Shown piece after piece: positions 16,829-25,606 of a stretch of 64,000 bases of DNA. Position 1 is the stretch's first letter. Each line of letters opens with the position of its first letter. The translations under genes and the position numbers were made by a program. The notes under the pieces are model-generated. The model saw only the letters and a program-made list of their open reading frames with translations. It searched no databases and was not told the DNA's origin. The stretch spans positions 3,582,001 through 3,646,000 of the forward strand of contig NZ_CP075566.1 in NCBI RefSeq assembly GCF_018502625.1, read 5' to 3'. This DNA comes from Pseudomonas hormoni (GTDB lineage: Bacteria; Pseudomonadota; Gammaproteobacteria; Pseudomonadales; Pseudomonadaceae).

Positions 16829-17107
16829 ATGACAGCGACACAACTTACCAGCAAGGCACACATCGACTACGGCCTCGATACGCTGTTCGGTCGAGTCACC
16901 AAAAGCGCCGAGTGTCAGGTCGGCCTCGAACAGGTCGAACATGATCCGACCCGCTTCGCGCTACGCGTCCAGTCACCTTTGCCACCCGATCTGGAACAGG
17001 CGAAAACCATACTGGTGCGGGTGGAGGGACGACGACTCAATGGCATCATCCGCCATACCGAGCGGCTGGAAGATCAAAGTCTGAAACTGGAAGTGGAGCC
17101 CGAATAG
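16829..17107 (+). CDS. small conserved hypothetical protein
   Basis: A 92-residue soluble acidic protein with no family I recognise. It has mixed beta-strand/turn character (FALRVQSPLPPDLEQAKTILVRVEGRRLNGIIRH). GGAGG sits 7 bases upstream of the ATG, so translation looks real. Co-directional with the DUF6555-like gene; its last codons and stop form part of the terminator stem. It probably works with its neighbour, but nothing in the sequence tells how. Confidence 0.72.
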   Translation: MTATQLTSKAHIDYGLDTLFGRVTKSAECQVGLEQVEHDPTRFALRVQSPLPPDLEQAKTILVRVEGRRLNGIIRHTERLEDQSLKLEVEPE

Positions 17108-17120
17108 GCTCCACTTTTTT
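17091..17120 (+). terminator. rho-independent terminator overlapping the CDS end
   Basis: A ten-base stem AAGTGGAGCC/GGCTCCACTT (17091-17100 and 17107-17116) with a six-base loop and T6. The stop codon of the preceding gene lies at the loop-stem junction. Confidence 0.9.
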
Positions 17121-17134
17121 GCGCGCGGCTGATG

Positions 17135-17299
17135 TCAGCCATGGGCGCACTTGCACCCTTTGCTTGCGCATTCTTCACCGTGTTCGTGGTGCTTGGCGCA
17201 CGCTTCGCAACAGTAGTGTTTGCCATGGCGGGCGATTGGATGCTGGCCCAGTTTGCACGAGCATTTCGGGCAGTCGCATTTACTTTCACTGTCGATCAT
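17135..17299 (-). CDS. bacterial metallothionein
   Basis: A 54-residue cytosolic metal-binding protein. Ten cysteines: C8, C10, C13, C15, then C30, C31, C34, then C44, C49 and C51, plus several histidines. The CDCPKCSC start, the HGKHYCCEACAKHHEHGEEC core and the CKC tail are those of BmtA/SmtA-type metallothioneins of pseudomonads, which hold Zn or Cd in a four-metal cluster around a short zinc-finger-like core. Read from ATG at 17299 with GGAG 8 bases upstream to TGA at 17135. Transcribed alone on the minus strand, convergent with the hypothetical pair. Confidence 0.92.
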   Translation of the reverse strand: MIDSESKCDCPKCSCKLGQHPIARHGKHYCCEACAKHHEHGEECASKGCKCAHG

Positions 17300-17357
17300 A
17301 AGTCTGACTCCATGGGTGGTGGTTGTCGGGGTCCGTTGCTTCGACCCGTCTCACTAG

Positions 17358-17448
17358 TGTAGGAGCAAAGCTTGCTCGCGAATCAGACACCGCATGAGTT
17401 CAGGTGGACCGCGTTATCGTTCTTCGCGGGCAAGCCTCGCTCCTACAG
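17358..17448. repeat. chimeric REPIN with unlike arms
   Basis: The left arm is TGTAGGAGCAAAGCTTGCTC (CTTGCTCGCGAA tip) while the right arm is TTCGCGGGCAAGCCTCGCTC (GGCAAGCC tip). The arms belong to two REP sub-families and pair imperfectly. Confidence 0.85.
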
Positions 17449-17462
17449 GAAATCAAGGGCGG

Positions 17463-17918
17463 TCAGGCCTGCCGTGTACTGCTGCGGTACATGAACACCA
17501 ACGCCAACCCGAGCAACACCATCGCCAATATCCGGCTGCCGGACAACTCGATCGCCGGGTTGCCCAGCCAGCCGAAGTGATCGATCAACATCCCCATGCC
17601 CAGTTGCCCGACGATCACCGCTACCGTCGCGACCGCCGTGCCGACCCGCGGCACCGCCCCCACCATGACCATCATGTACACCACGCCGAACAACGCGCCG
17701 CTGAGTTGCCATTTCGGCACGTCCAGCAGGCTCACGGCATGGGCCGGTTCGAAAAACACGATCAGCAACCCGGTGCTCACCGCGCCCACCACGAACGTCA
17801 GCAAACTGCTGCGCAGCACACCGACCGTTTCGCCCAGACGTCCGTTGATCGCCGCCTGCACACTCAACACGGCACCAGCGGCCACGACTACCGCCAACAG
17901 AATAATCAGATTCATCAT
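17463..17918 (-). CDS. YdcZ-type (DUF606) DMT transporter, subunit B
   Basis: A 151-residue membrane protein with five hydrophobic helices, half the size of an EamA transporter. MMNLIILLAVVVAAGAVLSVQAAINGRLG and the VYMMVMVGAVPRVG and GQLGMGMLIDHFGWLG segments are the DUF606/YdcZ signature. The start codon at 17918 overlaps the upstream gene's stop (TGATG), so the two halves are translationally coupled and probably form a heteromeric carrier in the inner membrane. The substrate is unknown. Confidence 0.88.
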   Translation of the reverse strand: MMNLIILLAVVVAAGAVLSVQAAINGRLGETVGVLRSSLLTFVVGAVSTGLLIVFFEPAHAVSLLDVPKWQLSGALFGVVYMMVMVGAVPRVGTAVATVAVIVGQLGMGMLIDHFGWLGNPAIELSGSRILAMVLLGLALVFMYRSSTRQA

Positions 17919-18403
17919 CAACCCCGAGCAATCAGAACAAGTGCCGCGACAATCAGCAGCAAGGCCAGCCAACGTTCACCGTTGACCTTTTTGCGGGTGG
18001 CGCCGAACCAGCCGAAGTGGTCGATCAGCACGCTTTTGCCGACCTGCCCGGACAGGATCGCGATCATCGTCATCGCAATGCCGATGTGCGGAGTGGCCAG
18101 GGTCAGCACCACCACGTACATCGGCCCGAGGAAGCCGCCGATCAACTGCCAGCGCGGCAACGTGTTCAAGGCCGGCCCCTGTTGCGGGCCGCTGAACAAC
18201 AGCAGCAGGAACAGAATCGCCGAGCCAACGCCGAAGATGCTTAGCGTCGCCCACAAGTGCCCGACCTGGACGCCGAGAGGGCCGAGCAGACCGGCCTCTA
18301 CGGACAGACCCATGCCGGCGAGGATGACCAGCGGCAAGAGCAGCAGCCGCAGTCCAGGCTTGGTCGCCGGCGTTGCAGCGACGTCGATTGAAGAAGATTG
18401 CAT
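17918..18403 (-). CDS. YdcZ-type (DUF606) DMT transporter, subunit A
   Basis: A 161-residue partner of the preceding protein, again with about five helices and the same GQVGKSVLIDHFGWFG signature near the third helix, but with a longer N-terminal tail (MQSSSIDVAATPATKPG). The duplicated, diverged half-transporter pair is typical of YdcZ operons. It is the first gene of the operon and lies opposite a LysR-type gene across a REPIN-containing gap. Confidence 0.88.
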   Translation of the reverse strand: MQSSSIDVAATPATKPGLRLLLLPLVILAGMGLSVEAGLLGPLGVQVGHLWATLSIFGVGSAILFLLLLFSGPQQGPALNTLPRWQLIGGFLGPMYVVVLTLATPHIGIAMTMIAILSGQVGKSVLIDHFGWFGATRKKVNGERWLALLLIVAALVLIARG

Positions 18404-18438
18404 AAGGAAAACCTACCCATTATCAAATGAAAAACGCC

Positions 18439-18537
18439 CCCTGTAGGAGCGAAGCTTGCTCGCGAAGGCGTCGTGCCATTCGACATATTCGGCGTCTGAC
18501 ACGACGCCTTCGCGAGCAAGCTTCGCTCCTACAGGGG
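18439..18537. repeat. REPIN (GAAGCTTGCTCGCGAAGGCG type)
   Basis: Nearly perfect palindrome: CCCCTGTAGGAGCGAAGCTT on the left and its complement on the right, with the stem extending through CGCGAAGGCGTCGTG. It lies in the divergent DMT/LysR promoter region, between the two genes' regulatory sites. Confidence 0.92.
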
Positions 18538-18631
18538 ACGGTGGTGGCGCGCATTATCGGCTGGCGCCGCTTTGCGATAAATGGGAGCATCCTGACAACA
18601 CTTTTGCGCAACTCGCACAGCAGGAATCGTC

Positions 18632-19567
18632 ATGCACGGCCTCAACGAATTGGGATTCAAGGCGCTTCGGCTGTTTGTCGCGGTGCTCGATCACGGCAGC
18701 TTTTCCGAAGTTGCCCGCCGCGAGGGCCTGGCGCCCTCCTCGATTTCCCGCCAGATCCAGTTGATGGAACAGGCCCTGAGCCAGCAATTGCTCTACCGCC
18801 ACACCCGCGCCGTCTCGCCCACCGAAGCCGGACGCATGCTCGGCCACCATGCGCGATTGGTGCTGGTGCAACTGGAAGAAGCCGAACAAGCCTTGCAGGA
18901 ACAGCAAAGCGAACCCAGCGGGCTGGTGCGGATCAATGCCCCCGTGGTGTTCGGGCAACGGCACCTGACGCCGTGGCTCGGGCGGCTGTGCGAGCGTTAT
19001 CCGAAACTGCAACTGGATATCCAGCAGACCGACAGCTACATCGACCCGCTACAGGAAGGCGCCGACCTGTTGTTCCGCATCGGCTCGCTGCACGATTCGA
19101 GCATGCAGGCGCGCATTCTGGCGCCCCATCGTTTTCAGGTCGCGGCGAGCCCGGCCTACCTCGAACGCCATGGCACTCCGCAACGTCCCGAAGACCTGGC
19201 GGCGCATCAATGCCTGGCCTACAAAGGCGTGACCGGCCAGCAGCGCTGGTTTTTCCGCAAGGATCAGCAGGACTGGACGCCCTGGTCGGTGAAGGGACCG
19301 ATTACCGGCAACCACGCCGACACACTCACCCAGGCCGCCGAACAAGGCCTGGGGCTGGTGATGTTTCCGTCATGGCTGATTGGTGAAGCGGTGCGCAACG
19401 GCTCGCTGGTGCCGGTGCTGGGGGACTATCAGGTGTCCAACAGCCTTGAGCCGCAACAGATCGCCGTGCTCTGGCCCGGTAGCCGGCGGTTGTCGGTGAA
19501 GGTGCGGACGGTGATTGATTTCTATGTTGAATGCTTTGGGCCGGTGCCGTATTGGGACAGGCCGTAG
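18632..19567 (+). CDS. LysR-type transcriptional regulator
   Basis: A 311-residue regulator: winged helix-turn-helix at about residues 10-68 (LFVAVLDHGSFSEVARREG, SSISRQIQLMEQAL) and an effector-binding domain (about 95-300) containing HRFQVAASPAYL and AEQGLGLVMFPSWL. Belongs to the AaeR-like sub-group by feel. AGGAA precedes the ATG. Its position opposite the DMT operon makes that operon the likely target. Confidence 0.9.
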   Translation: MHGLNELGFKALRLFVAVLDHGSFSEVARREGLAPSSISRQIQLMEQALSQQLLYRHTRAVSPTEAGRMLGHHARLVLVQLEEAEQALQEQQSEPSGLVRINAPVVFGQRHLTPWLGRLCERYPKLQLDIQQTDSYIDPLQEGADLLFRIGSLHDSSMQARILAPHRFQVAASPAYLERHGTPQRPEDLAAHQCLAYKGVTGQQRWFFRKDQQDWTPWSVKGPITGNHADTLTQAAEQGLGLVMFPSWLIGEAVRNGSLVPVLGDYQVSNSLEPQQIAVLWPGSRRLSVKVRTVIDFYVECFGPVPYWDRP

Positions 19568-19590
19568 AACCTGAATCGAACACCCTGCTT

Positions 19591-19685
19591 CTGTGGCGAG
19601 GGAGCTTGCTCCCGCTTGAGTGCGCAGCGCTCACAAATTCTTGGGGCCGCTGCGCAGCCCAGCGCGAGCAAGCTCGCTCGCCACA
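19591..19685. repeat. REPIN (TGTGGCGAGGGAGC type)
   Basis: The left arm CTGTGGCGAGGGAGCTTGCT and the right arm AGCGCGAGCAAGCTCGCTCG are related but not identical; the right one carries GCTCGCTCG. Convergent LysR/chemoreceptor gap. Confidence 0.85.
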
Positions 19686-19698
19686 ATGGCATCATCAA

Positions 19699-21381
19699 TC
19701 AGATACGGAACTGTCCGACCAGACTGCCCAGTCGCTGACCCAGATCCGCCAGGCTGCGGGACGTCTGGGCGCCGAGCTGGGTTTCGTCGGCCACGTTGTC
19801 CACGGCCACCGCGATCTGATGCACGCTGCGGTTGATCTCTTCGGCCACGGCGGTCTGCTCTTCGGCGGCGCTGGCGATCTGCGCGTTCATCGAGTTGATG
19901 GTGCCGATCAGCTGGGCCATGGTGTCGAGGGACGCGCCCGCTTCGTTCGCCTGTGCGGACGTGCCGTCGCCGGCCTCGCTGGAACGGCGCATCGCTTCCA
20001 CCGCCGATTGAGTACCGGCCTGCAAGCGATCGATCATGCCCTGGATTTCCTGGGTGCTGATTTGCGTGCGGCTGGCTAGTGCGCGGACTTCGTCGGCCAC
20101 CACCGCAAAACCGCGCCCCGCTTCACCGGCGCGGGCCGCTTCGATCGCGGCGTTGAGCGCCAGCAGGTTGGTCTGCTCGGCAATCGAACGGATCACCCCG
20201 AGCACGCTGACAATCGACGACACGTCCTTTTGCAGGCTGTCGAGGGACACGCCGCTGCTGCGAATATCGTCCACCAACGCATGAATCTTCACGATGCTGC
20301 CGGCCACCACACGCTTGGCGGCCTGGCCTTCTTCGTCGGTCTGCTGCGCGGCAACGGCGGCGTTTTGCGCACTTTTGGCGACTTCCTGCGCGGCGGCCGA
20401 CATTTCGTTGATCGCCGTGGCGACCTGATCGGTCTCGTGACGCTGACGCTCCATCGCCTGATCCGAGCGCTGAGCCTGATCGGACACCTGATTCACCAGC
20501 CCGGTCAGCTGTGACGTCATTTCGGTGATCTGGCGCACCAGGCCGTGGATCTTGTCGACAAAACGGTTGAACGAACCGGCGAGCTGGCCGAGCTCGTCCT
20601 GGCTGGTGATGGTCAGGCGTCGGGTCAGGTCGCCCTCGCCCGCCGCGATGTCATCGAGGTTGGCTTTCATCAGGTTCAGAGGACGCAAAATTGTGTTCGC
20701 CAGCAGCATCCCGGCGGCGGCGATCACCAACAGCACCACCACGGCGATGCCGATGATGCTCAGTAACACGCCTTCCATGCGCTCCTGAACCTTGGCCTCG
20801 ACCACGGCCACCTGCGCTTCGATACCGTCGAGGTTGACCGAGGTGCCGACGGCCATGTCCCACTTCGGCAGGTATTCGGTGTAGCCGAGTTTCGGCACCA
20901 GTACCTTGGTATTGCCGGGCAGTGGCGAGCTGTATTGCAGGTAATGAGTGCCGTCCTTGGCGACTTTCACCAGGTCGCGGTTGACGTAGACGCCGTTCGG
21001 ATCACGGTTGTCCTTGAAGCTTTGGCCCACGCCTTCGGGGCTGTTGGCCTTGAACAGGCGCACGGTGTTGGAGTCGTAGCCGAAGAAGTAACCTTCCTTG
21101 CCGTAGCTGATGCTCGACAGCAATTTGATCACCTGGGCCCGCGCCGCGTCGTCACCCGGGGCTGCGGCGTCGTAGAGCGGTTTGATCGTAGTCATCGCCA
21201 CGGCCACGTAACTTTGCAGGGTGGCCTTGGCATCGCTGAGCAGGCGCTGGCGAGTCTCCTCGACTTCCTTGCGGGCCTGTTCCTGCAGAACGAACAACGT
21301 GGTCAGGCTGATGACCAGCGCAAAGAGCAACACCGGGAGGACGGCAAGGGACAGGACTTTAGCCTTCAGGCTCATGCGCAT
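19699..21381 (-). CDS. methyl-accepting chemotaxis protein, single Cache
   Basis: A 560-residue transmembrane chemoreceptor. TM1 at about 10-32; periplasmic single Cache domain (about 45-190) with the [20 protein letters not shown] and [16 protein letters not shown] segments typical of sCache_2; TM2 at about 203-226; HAMP from [22 protein letters not shown]; then a MCP signalling helix pair with the hairpin tip [19 protein letters not shown]-like [21 protein letters not shown] pair at 21381 and 21375; first used. Small organic acids are usual sCache_2 ligands, but the ligand here is unknown. Convergent with a REPIN, and on the same strand as the antiporter gene upstream. Confidence 0.93.
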   Translation of the reverse strand: MRMSLKAKVLSLAVLPVLLFALVISLTTLFVLQEQARKEVEETRQRLLSDAKATLQSYVAVAMTTIKPLYDAAAPGDDAARAQVIKLLSSISYGKEGYFFGYDSNTVRLFKANSPEGVGQSFKDNRDPNGVYVNRDLVKVAKDGTHYLQYSSPLPGNTKVLVPKLGYTEYLPKWDMAVGTSVNLDGIEAQVAVVEAKVQERMEGVLLSIIGIAVVVLLVIAAAGMLLANTILRPLNLMKANLDDIAAGEGDLTRRLTITSQDELGQLAGSFNRFVDKIHGLVRQITEMTSQLTGLVNQVSDQAQRSDQAMERQRHETDQVATAINEMSAAAQEVAKSAQNAAVAAQQTDEEGQAAKRVVAGSIVKIHALVDDIRSSGVSLDSLQKDVSSIVSVLGVIRSIAEQTNLLALNAAIEAARAGEAGRGFAVVADEVRALASRTQISTQEIQGMIDRLQAGTQSAVEAMRRSSEAGDGTSAQANEAGASLDTMAQLIGTINSMNAQIASAAEEQTAVAEEINRSVHQIAVAVDNVADETQLGAQTSRSLADLGQRLGSLVGQFRI

Positions 21382-21460
21382 GACGGTTCACTCATTTTGA
21401 TTTTTATTGGCGTGGTTAAAGGCTTTAACGGCACGCCGGATCAAAAGTTGAGTGCGGTCC

Positions 21461-21585
21461 CTGTGGGAGCGGGTTTGTGTGGCGAGCGAGCTTGCTCGCG
21501 CTGGGCTGCGTAGCGGCCCCTTTTGTGAGTGCTGCGCACTCAAGCGGGAGCAAGCTCCCTCGCCACAAAAGCTCGCTCCCACAGG
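21461..21585. repeat. nested REPIN (family II inside family I)
   Basis: The outer arms GTGGGAGCGGGTTTG and GCTCGCTCCCAC enclose an inner TGTGGCGAG...CTCGCCACA element at 21478-21567. The inner element is itself asymmetric: left arm GCGAGCGAGCTTGCTCGCGC, right arm GCGGGAGCAAGCTCCCTCGC. Confidence 0.88.
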
Positions 21586-21596
21586 TTTTGAGGGGT

Positions 21597-22916
21597 TTAC
21601 AGAACCATTGCGGCCACCCAGCCGAACGCCAGCAGCGGCAGGTTGTAATGCAGGAAGGTCGGCACCACGGTGTCCCAGATGTGGTGATGCTGGCCGTCGA
21701 TGTTCAGGCCGGAGGTCGGGCCCAGCGTCGAGTCCGACGCCGGCGAACCGGCATCGCCCAACGCACCGGCGGTGCCGACGATGCACACGATGGCGATCGG
21801 GCTGAAACCCAGTTGCACGCACAGCGGCACAAAAATCGCCGCCAGAATCGGTACCGTGGAAAACGACGAACCGATGCCCATGGTCACCAGCAGGCCGACC
21901 AGCAACATCAACAGCGCGCCGATGCCCTTGCTGTGACCGATCCACGACGCCGACGCTTCAACCAGCGTCTGCACCTGGCCGGTGGCCTTCATCACTTCGG
22001 CAAACCCCGAGGCGGCGATCATGATGAAGCCGATCATCGCCATCATCTTCATGCCTTCGGTGAACAGGTCGTCGGTATCCCGCCACTTGACGATGCCCGA
22101 CACCGAAAAGATCAGGAAGCCTGCCAGTGCACCGATAATCATCGAATCCAGCAACAGCTGAATGATAAACGCCGCCGAAATGGCCACACCCGCGACCATC
22201 AGGCTCAACGGGTTGTACTGCACCGCGACCTGCTCGACCTGCTCGATCTTTTCCAGGTCGTAGACACGTTTCTTGCGATAGCTGATAAACGCTGCCGCCA
22301 GCCCCACGACCATGCCCAGCGCCGGAATCCCCATGGCACGGGTAACGTTGATGCCGCTGATGTCCACGCCGCTGCGGGCCACGTTGGCCAGCAGGATTTC
22401 ATTCAGGAAGATGTTGCCGAAACCCACCGGCAGGAACATGTACGGCGTGATCAGGCCGAAGGTCATGACGCAGGCGATCAACCGGCGATCCAGTTGAAGT
22501 TTGGTCAGCACATACAACAGCGGCGGCACCAGCAACGGAATAAACGCGATATGTATCGGCAGAATATTCTGTGAAGCGATGGCCACCACCCACAGCAAAC
22601 CGATCAGCAGCCACTTGACCGAACCGCCACCGTTGGCGTGCTGGCGGTCAACCATGGCCAGGGCCTTGTCCGCCAGCGCATGGGCCAGGCCGGACTTGGC
22701 AATCGCCACCGCGAAGGCGCCGAGCAAGGCATAGGACAACGCCACCGTGGCCCCGCCGCCGAGGCCGCTGTTGAACGCTTTCAGGGTGGCGTCGATGCCC
22801 AGGCCACCGGTCAGGCCGCCCACCAGCGCGCCGATAATCAGCGCGATCACAACGTGCACGCGGGACAGGCTGAGCACCAGCATGACGCCGACCGCGGCAA
22901 TTACAGCATTAATCAT
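21597..22916 (-). CDS. Na+/H+ antiporter family membrane carrier (YuiF-like)
   Basis: A 439-residue inner-membrane protein with about eleven to twelve helices. The family pattern of NhaC-like PF13726 proteins is clear: [34 protein letters not shown], then [18 protein letters not shown], the [21 protein letters not shown] segment, and [19 protein letters not shown] with [19 protein letters not shown] near the end. Homologues have been called Na+/H+ antiporters or amino acid permeases; substrate uncertain. ATG at 22916 with GAGG 5 bases before it; the long upstream extension is non-coding and contains a REPIN translation. Confidence 0.9.
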   Translation of the reverse strand: MINAVIAAVGVMLVLSLSRVHVVIALIIGALVGGLTGGLGIDATLKAFNSGLGGGATVALSYALLGAFAVAIAKSGLAHALADKALAMVDRQHANGGGSVKWLLIGLLWVVAIASQNILPIHIAFIPLLVPPLLYVLTKLQLDRRLIACVMTFGLITPYMFLPVGFGNIFLNEILLANVARSGVDISGINVTRAMGIPALGMVVGLAAAFISYRKKRVYDLEKIEQVEQVAVQYNPLSLMVAGVAISAAFIIQLLLDSMIIGALAGFLIFSVSGIVKWRDTDDLFTEGMKMMAMIGFIMIAASGFAEVMKATGQVQTLVEASASWIGHSKGIGALLMLLVGLLVTMGIGSSFSTVPILAAIFVPLCVQLGFSPIAIVCIVGTAGALGDAGSPASDSTLGPTSGLNIDGQHHHIWDTVVPTFLHYNLPLLAFGWVAAMVL

Positions 22917-23076
22917 CGTTACCTCAAGGCAAGCGAAATGAGCCCGGCCGGCAGTCTGCACAGAGACGCCAGCGGGATAAGGAATGGGTTTTATTAGAGG
23001 GCGCGCACTGTGCCGCAGAGTGGGGCCGGTGTCAAAGCGACTGGCCAGTAAATGATGGGCAACTGCCGGTGCCCCC

Positions 23077-23199
23077 CTGTGGCGAGGGAGCTTGCTCCCG
23101 CTGGGTTGCGAAGCGACCCCGGCATTTATCCAGGCAAACCGCATTGGCAGGATTCACGACTGCTTCGCAGCCGAGCGGGAGCAAGCTCCCTCGCCACAG
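23077..23199. repeat. REPIN (TGTGGCGAGGGAGC type)
   Basis: The arms CTGTGGCGAGGGAGCTTGCT and AGCAAGCTCCCTCGCCACAG are perfect, with the stem continuing imperfectly inward (GCGAAGC/GCTTCGC). It is the only structure in the 386-base divergent gap 22917-23302, which otherwise holds the promoters of the antiporter and chemoreceptor genes. Confidence 0.92.
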
Positions 23200-23302
23200 G
23201 TAAACACTCACACCACAAAAGCTTTGGTGGCTGCATAAAGAAAGCCGAATCGCAGCCGTTACAGTGCAAAGTCTCAGATATTTATCGAATAAGGACGTCT
23301 CC

Positions 23303-25450
23303 ATGTCGCTCAGACAACTTTCCATTCAATGGAAAATCACCCTGCTGGCCGGGCTTTGCCTGGCGGGTATCGTGACCTTGCTGGTAGGTCTTTCGCTGTA
23401 TCGCATGGAGCACAGCTCCGAGCTGGTGAAAGCCTCGAGCATGGAGATGCTCACGGAAGCCGCCCAGGCCCGAATCGAGTCCCAGGGCGAAAACCAGGCG
23501 CTGGGGATTCGCCAGCAGTTCATGGACGCCTATCAATATGGCCACGGCTTTTCACGTCAGGTGCTGTTCCTGCGTGATCAGGCCGAAAAGCGCTTTCTCG
23601 ATGCCTTCGATCTGCGCGAAGACCTGACCCGCCAGGTCAAGTCGGCGCTGCAAGCCAACCCGGAGTTGCTCGGTTTGTCCCTGGTGTTCGAGCCCAATGG
23701 GCTGGACGGCAAGGACGAACTGTTCGCCGGCCAGGCGGAACTGGGCAGTAACGACAAGGGCCGTTTCGCGCTGTACTGGTCGCAACCGACGCCGGGCAAG
23801 GTGACGTCGATGGCACTGCCGGAAACCGACATGGCCGACACCAGCACCGGCCCCAGCGGCGAACCGGCCAACGCCTGGTTCACCTGCCCGCGCACTTCGC
23901 TCAAACCTTGCGTGATCGAACCTTACTTCTATGTGATCGACGGCCAGAACGTGCTGATGACCAGCATCGTGTTCCCGCTGATGGTCAACGGCAAAGTCAT
24001 CGCTTCGCTGTCGGTGGACATTAACCTCAACAGCCTGCAAGCGGTCAGTCAGGGCGCGAGCAAAAAGCTCTATGACGGCCAGACCAACGTCAGCATCATC
24101 AGCCCGGCCGGTTTGCTCGCCGGCTACAGCCCGGACGCCAGCAAACTCAGCCAGCGCCTGGATGCGGTAGACAAAACCAGCGGCGCCGAGCTGATCCGCA
24201 TGCTCGCCACCAGCAGCAAAACCACAAGCCTGCACAGCAACCAGCAGTTGAAAGTGCTGTCGCCGTTCCAGCCGATCCCCGGTGGCAAGTCGTGGGGCGT
24301 GCTGCTCGACGTGCCGGAAAAAGTCCTGATCGGTCCGGCCGAAGCGCTGAAGAAACAACTCGATGACAGCAACACCGCCGGCACTTTGGTTGAACTCGGC
24401 CTCGGTGTGCTGGCAGCGTTGATCGGCCTGTTGCTGGTGTGGCTGATGGCACGCAGCGTGACCAGACCGATCCTTGGCGTGGCACACATGCTCGAAGACA
24501 TCGCCAGCGGTGAAGGCGACCTGACCCGGCGTCTGGCTTACGACAAAAAGGATGAGCTGGGCCAGTTGGCTGGCTGGTTCAACCGTTTCCTCGACAAGCT
24601 GCAACCGATCATCGCCGAAGTGAAACGCTCGGTGCAGGACGCCCGCAGCACGGCGGACCAGTCCTCCGCCATCGCCACGCAAACCAGCGCCGGCATGGAG
24701 CAGCAATATCGCCAGGTCGATCAGGTGGCCACCGCCTCCCACGAAATGAGCGCCACCGCCCAGGACGTCGCCCGCAGCGCTGCGCAAGCGGCACAGGCTG
24801 CAAGGGACGCGGATCAGGCCACTCGCCGCGGACTGACGGTGATCGACCAGACCACCCACAGCATCGACAACCTCGCCGCCGACATGAGCGCGGCCATGGT
24901 GCAGGTCGAAGGGTTGGCAGCAAACAGCGAGAAGATCGGCTCGGTGCTGGAAGTGATTCGCGCCATCGCCGAACAGACCAACCTGCTGGCCCTCAACGCC
25001 GCCATCGAAGCCGCCCGTGCCGGTGAAGCCGGCCGTGGTTTTGCTGTGGTGGCCGACGAGGTGCGCAACCTCGCGCGGCGTACGCAGGAGTCGGTTGAAG
25101 AAACCCGTCTGGTGATCGAGCAATTGCAGAGCGGCACCCAGGATGTGGTGGGGTCGATGAACAACAGCCATCGTCAGGCTCAGGGCAGCGTCGAGCAGGT
25201 CAGTCAGGCGGTCACGGCGTTGCGGCAGATTGGCGATGCGGTGACGGTGATCAGCGACATGAACCTGCAGATTGCCAGCGCGGCGGAAGAACAAAGCGCC
25301 GTGGCGGAAGAGATCAACAACAACGTGGCGACGATTCGGGACGTGACGGAGTCGTTGTCGGGGCAGGCGAATGAGTCGGCGCGGGTGAGTCAGTCGCTCA
25401 ATAGCCTGGCGAATCAGCAGCAGAGTTTGATGGATCAGTTCCGCGTTTGA
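23303..25450 (+). CDS. methyl-accepting chemotaxis protein, double Cache
   Basis: A 715-residue chemoreceptor. TM1 at about 10-33, a large periplasmic double Cache region (about 40-350), TM2 near 360-385, HAMP ([20 protein letters not shown]) and the MCP signalling domain with tip [20 protein letters not shown]. The Tyr-x4-Arg-Trp-Tyr signature of amino-acid-binding dCache is not seen: the equivalent place reads [12 protein letters not shown], and two Cys ([11 protein letters not shown]) could form a loop disulfide. Ligand unknown. ATG at 23303 with AAGGA 11 bases before it is preferred over an in-frame start 13 codons upstream. Confidence 0.93.
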   Translation: MSLRQLSIQWKITLLAGLCLAGIVTLLVGLSLYRMEHSSELVKASSMEMLTEAAQARIESQGENQALGIRQQFMDAYQYGHGFSRQVLFLRDQAEKRFLDAFDLREDLTRQVKSALQANPELLGLSLVFEPNGLDGKDELFAGQAELGSNDKGRFALYWSQPTPGKVTSMALPETDMADTSTGPSGEPANAWFTCPRTSLKPCVIEPYFYVIDGQNVLMTSIVFPLMVNGKVIASLSVDINLNSLQAVSQGASKKLYDGQTNVSIISPAGLLAGYSPDASKLSQRLDAVDKTSGAELIRMLATSSKTTSLHSNQQLKVLSPFQPIPGGKSWGVLLDVPEKVLIGPAEALKKQLDDSNTAGTLVELGLGVLAALIGLLLVWLMARSVTRPILGVAHMLEDIASGEGDLTRRLAYDKKDELGQLAGWFNRFLDKLQPIIAEVKRSVQDARSTADQSSAIATQTSAGMEQQYRQVDQVATASHEMSATAQDVARSAAQAAQAARDADQATRRGLTVIDQTTHSIDNLAADMSAAMVQVEGLAANSEKIGSVLEVIRAIAEQTNLLALNAAIEAARAGEAGRGFAVVADEVRNLARRTQESVEETRLVIEQLQSGTQDVVGSMNNSHRQAQGSVEQVSQAVTALRQIGDAVTVISDMNLQIASAAEEQSAVAEEINNNVATIRDVTESLSGQANESARVSQSLNSLANQQQSLMDQFRV

Positions 25451-25460
25451 CGCCAATCCA

Positions 25461-25589
25461 ATGTGGGAGCGAGCCGGTGTGGCGAGGGAGCTTGCTCCCG
25501 CTCGGCTGCGAAGCAGTCGCAAAACTTTTAGGGCCGCTTCGCGACCCAGCGGGAGCAAGCTCCCTCGCCACACAAGCCCAATCCCACAG
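25461..25589. repeat. nested REPIN, left flank of the TCS operon
   Basis: The outer arms GTGGGAGCGAGCCG and CAAGCCCAATCCCACA enclose an inner 95-base TGTGGCGAGG element (25478-25572). The inner element is identical to 28336-28430 at 94 of 95 positions and lies in the same orientation. Confidence 0.92.
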
Positions 25590-25606
25590 GATTACTCGGT
25601 TGCGTG

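Noticed and set aside
17074-17289. A 71-codon minus frame covering the end of the 16829 gene and the metallothionein region
   Set aside because: It is in another frame than the ten-cysteine product and overlaps the terminator; the Cys-rich frame at 17135-17299 has the ribosome binding site and family motifs.
22917-23144. N-terminal extension of the antiporter gene up to 23144
   Set aside because: The extra 76 codons translate the REPIN at 23077 and spacer; the ATG at 22916 has GAGG five bases before it and starts the first helix.
23552-25573. A 673-codon minus-strand frame opposite the chemoreceptor
   Set aside because: His/Val/Gln-rich shadow translation with REPIN sequence at its start; the plus strand chemoreceptor is intact.
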